DNA of 64,000 nucleotides from Sodalis ligni (GTDB lineage Bacteria; Pseudomonadota; Gammaproteobacteria; Enterobacterales; Enterobacteriaceae): NCBI RefSeq assembly GCF_016865525.2, contig NZ_CP075169.1, positions 1,116,337 to 1,180,336 of the forward strand, read 5' to 3'. Shown piece by piece: positions 62,893 to 64,000 of this stretch (position 1 is its first letter; each line of letters starts with the position of its first letter). The notes under the pieces were generated by a model. It saw only the letters and a program-made list of their open reading frames with translations, ran no database searches and was not told where the DNA came from. The position numbers and the translations under genes were made by a program.

Positions 62893-64000
62893 ATGGCCAA
62901 GGGATCCTCAAAGAAAAATGAAGTGGTTTTTCCTACCACCACAACCACCATGGCAAGCAAAGTCGATAACCAGGTGGAAATTACTATTGATGACAAAGGG
63001 GTGCGTATCGTCCACCCCAATTCAGATAACGATATTGTCCAGCGGCTGGACGCCGATCGCAAAACCCGCGTCAGGGAAGGCAAGCCGGTGCCCCTTGGCG
63101 CGACCTGGGACGGCCTTGGGGTGAATTTTGCCCTCTTCTCCGCCCATGCCACCAAGGTGGAACTCTGTCTGTTCGACGAGGAAGGCGTTGAATATGACCG
63201 CATCGAACTGCCGGAATATACCGATGAAGTCTGGCACGTCTATTTGCCGGATGCCCGGCCGGGTCTGCTGTATGGTTATCGCGTGCATGGCCCCCATTCC
63301 CCGGAGGAGGGGCATCGCTTCAACCCGGCTAAGCTGCTGCTCGACCCTTATGCCAAGCAGATCCGTGGAGAATTGAAATGGGATGATGCGCTGTTCGGTT
63401 ATGATTTTAACGCCGACGATAAAGACCTGAGCATTGATGAACGGGACAGCGCGCCTTTCATGCCTAAGTGCCGGGTTATCGATCCGGCGTTTTCCTGGCC
63501 GGCGAACGGCAAGAGTTTTATCCCCTGGGAAAAAACCCTGATCTACGAAACCCACGTGCGCGGCTATACCATGCGCCATCCGGCGGTGCCCGAACATCTG
63601 CGCGGCACCTTTTCGGCCCTGAGCGTACCCCAGATCGTGGATTACATTAAGTCTCTCGGCGTTACCGCTATTGAGCTGATGCCGATCCATGCTTTCACCG
63701 ACGATCGCCATTTACAGGAAAAAGGGCTGCACAATTTCTGGGGCTACAATACCCTGTGCTTTTTCGCCCCGCATCCGCAATACATGGCCACGTCGTCGGT
63801 ATATGAATTCAAGCAGATGATAGCCACCCTTCATGCCGCCGGCATCGAAGTGATTCTGGACGTGGTGTATAACCATACCGCCGAAGGGAATGAACTGGGG
63901 CCGACCCTCTCTTTGAAAGGCATCGACAATGCCAGTTATTACCGGCTGTTTCCCGAAGAAAAGCGTTATTACATCAACGATACCGGTACCGGCAATACGC
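62893..64000 (+). CDS. glgX: Glycogen debranching enzyme, GlgX/TreX type (partial, continues off the right edge)
   Basis: 369 codons are visible of about 700. Start ATG 62893 with AGGAGAAG 6-13 bases upstream; a second ATG at 62950 is in frame. The N-terminal CBM48/isoamylase domain (PLGATWDGLGVNFALFSAHA; GYRVHGPHSPEEGHRFNPAK) is followed by the GH13 barrel (YETHVRGYT; VTAIELMPIHAF; GIEVILDVVYNHTAEG with region I). It cleaves alpha-1,6 branches of glycogen. The extra 60-residue N-terminus (Lys-, Thr-rich) is unlike E. coli GlgX. The catalytic Asp and Glu lie past the edge. Possibly linked to trehalose synthesis genes beyond the window. Confidence 0.9.
   Translation, partial: MAKGSSKKNEVVFPTTTTTMASKVDNQVEITIDDKGVRIVHPNSDNDIVQRLDADRKTRVREGKPVPLGATWDGLGVNFALFSAHATKVELCLFDEEGVEYDRIELPEYTDEVWHVYLPDARPGLLYGYRVHGPHSPEEGHRFNPAKLLLDPYAKQIRGELKWDDALFGYDFNADDKDLSIDERDSAPFMPKCRVIDPAFSWPANGKSFIPWEKTLIYETHVRGYTMRHPAVPEHLRGTFSALSVPQIVDYIKSLGVTAIELMPIHAFTDDRHLQEKGLHNFWGYNTLCFFAPHPQYMATSSVYEFKQMIATLHAAGIEVILDVVYNHTAEGNELGPTLSLKGIDNASYYRLFPEEKRYYINDTGTGNT

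Overview
The window looks like the chromosome of a gamma-proteobacterium of the order Enterobacterales. Gene content and local order match Escherichia coli in several blocks: gloA2-tilS-rof-yaeQ, proS-trmO-rcsF-metQIN-gmhB-rrn, yfiM-pssA-patZ-tapT-trxC-yfiF, and mprA-ygaH-ygaZ-proXWV-nrdFEIH-ygaM-ygaC. Homologues of type III secretion effectors, several decaying genes and many intergenic repeats suggest a host-associated lineage of the Sodalis/Pectobacteriaceae kind. That genus-level placement is inference.

Layout. 1-1.5 kb: most of a SopB/IpgD-like phosphoinositide phosphatase effector (minus strand, C-terminus off the left edge). 1.7-4.8 kb: gloA2, tilS (with a repeat-expanded N-terminus), rof, yaeQ. 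5.0-10.6 kb: an AT-rich toxin- or effector-like gene of about 1,850 codons, broken into fragments by nine single-base losses that all lie in A or T runs. It sits where E. coli carries arfB-nlpE. 10.8-17.3 kb: proS, trmO, rcsF, the metNIQ operon with a MetJ box, gmhB. 17.3-23.1 kb: a complete rRNA operon (P1, P2, boxA, 16S, tRNA-Glu, 23S, 5S, terminator). Its left flank is that of E. coli rrnH, while its right flank and spacer tRNA are those of rrnG, so it is a recombinant junction. 23.2-25.9 kb: an AraC-family regulator and two short-chain dehydrogenases. 26.1-33.8 kb: yfiM, a frameshifted pssA, patZ, tapT, trxC, yfiF, mprA (without emrAB). 34-45.5 kb: ygaHZ, proU with a frameshifted proX, the class Ib ribonucleotide reductase operon with NrdR boxes, ygaM, ygaC, and an SseL/ElaD-like deubiquitinase effector.

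45.9-62.5 kb is a catabolic island. An amino-acid-type ABC transporter is interleaved with a flavoprotein dehydrogenase, an SDR, a luciferase-like monooxygenase, a Rieske oxygenase with its reductase, an aldo-keto reductase, a glutamine-synthetase-like ligase and a VOC protein. After a 107-bp tandem-repeat array come a frameshifted TetR regulator, a MetX-like alpha/beta hydrolase, a DUF3830 protein paired with a helical protein that may resemble the C-terminus of cucumopine synthase, and a shikimate-dehydrogenase-like enzyme. Four promoters of this island share an AT-rich near-palindrome that looks like a common operator. The likely theme is uptake of a nitrogenous compound, gamma-glutamylation and oxidative breakdown; the substrate is unknown. 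The right edge holds the first half of a GlgX/TreX-type glycogen debranching enzyme.

Four loci (toxin, pssA, proX, tetR) carry 14 inferred one-base deletions, nearly all in homopolymers, with no compensating nonsense substitutions seen. This fits recent loss by slippage or an error-prone assembly, and raw reads would decide between them.
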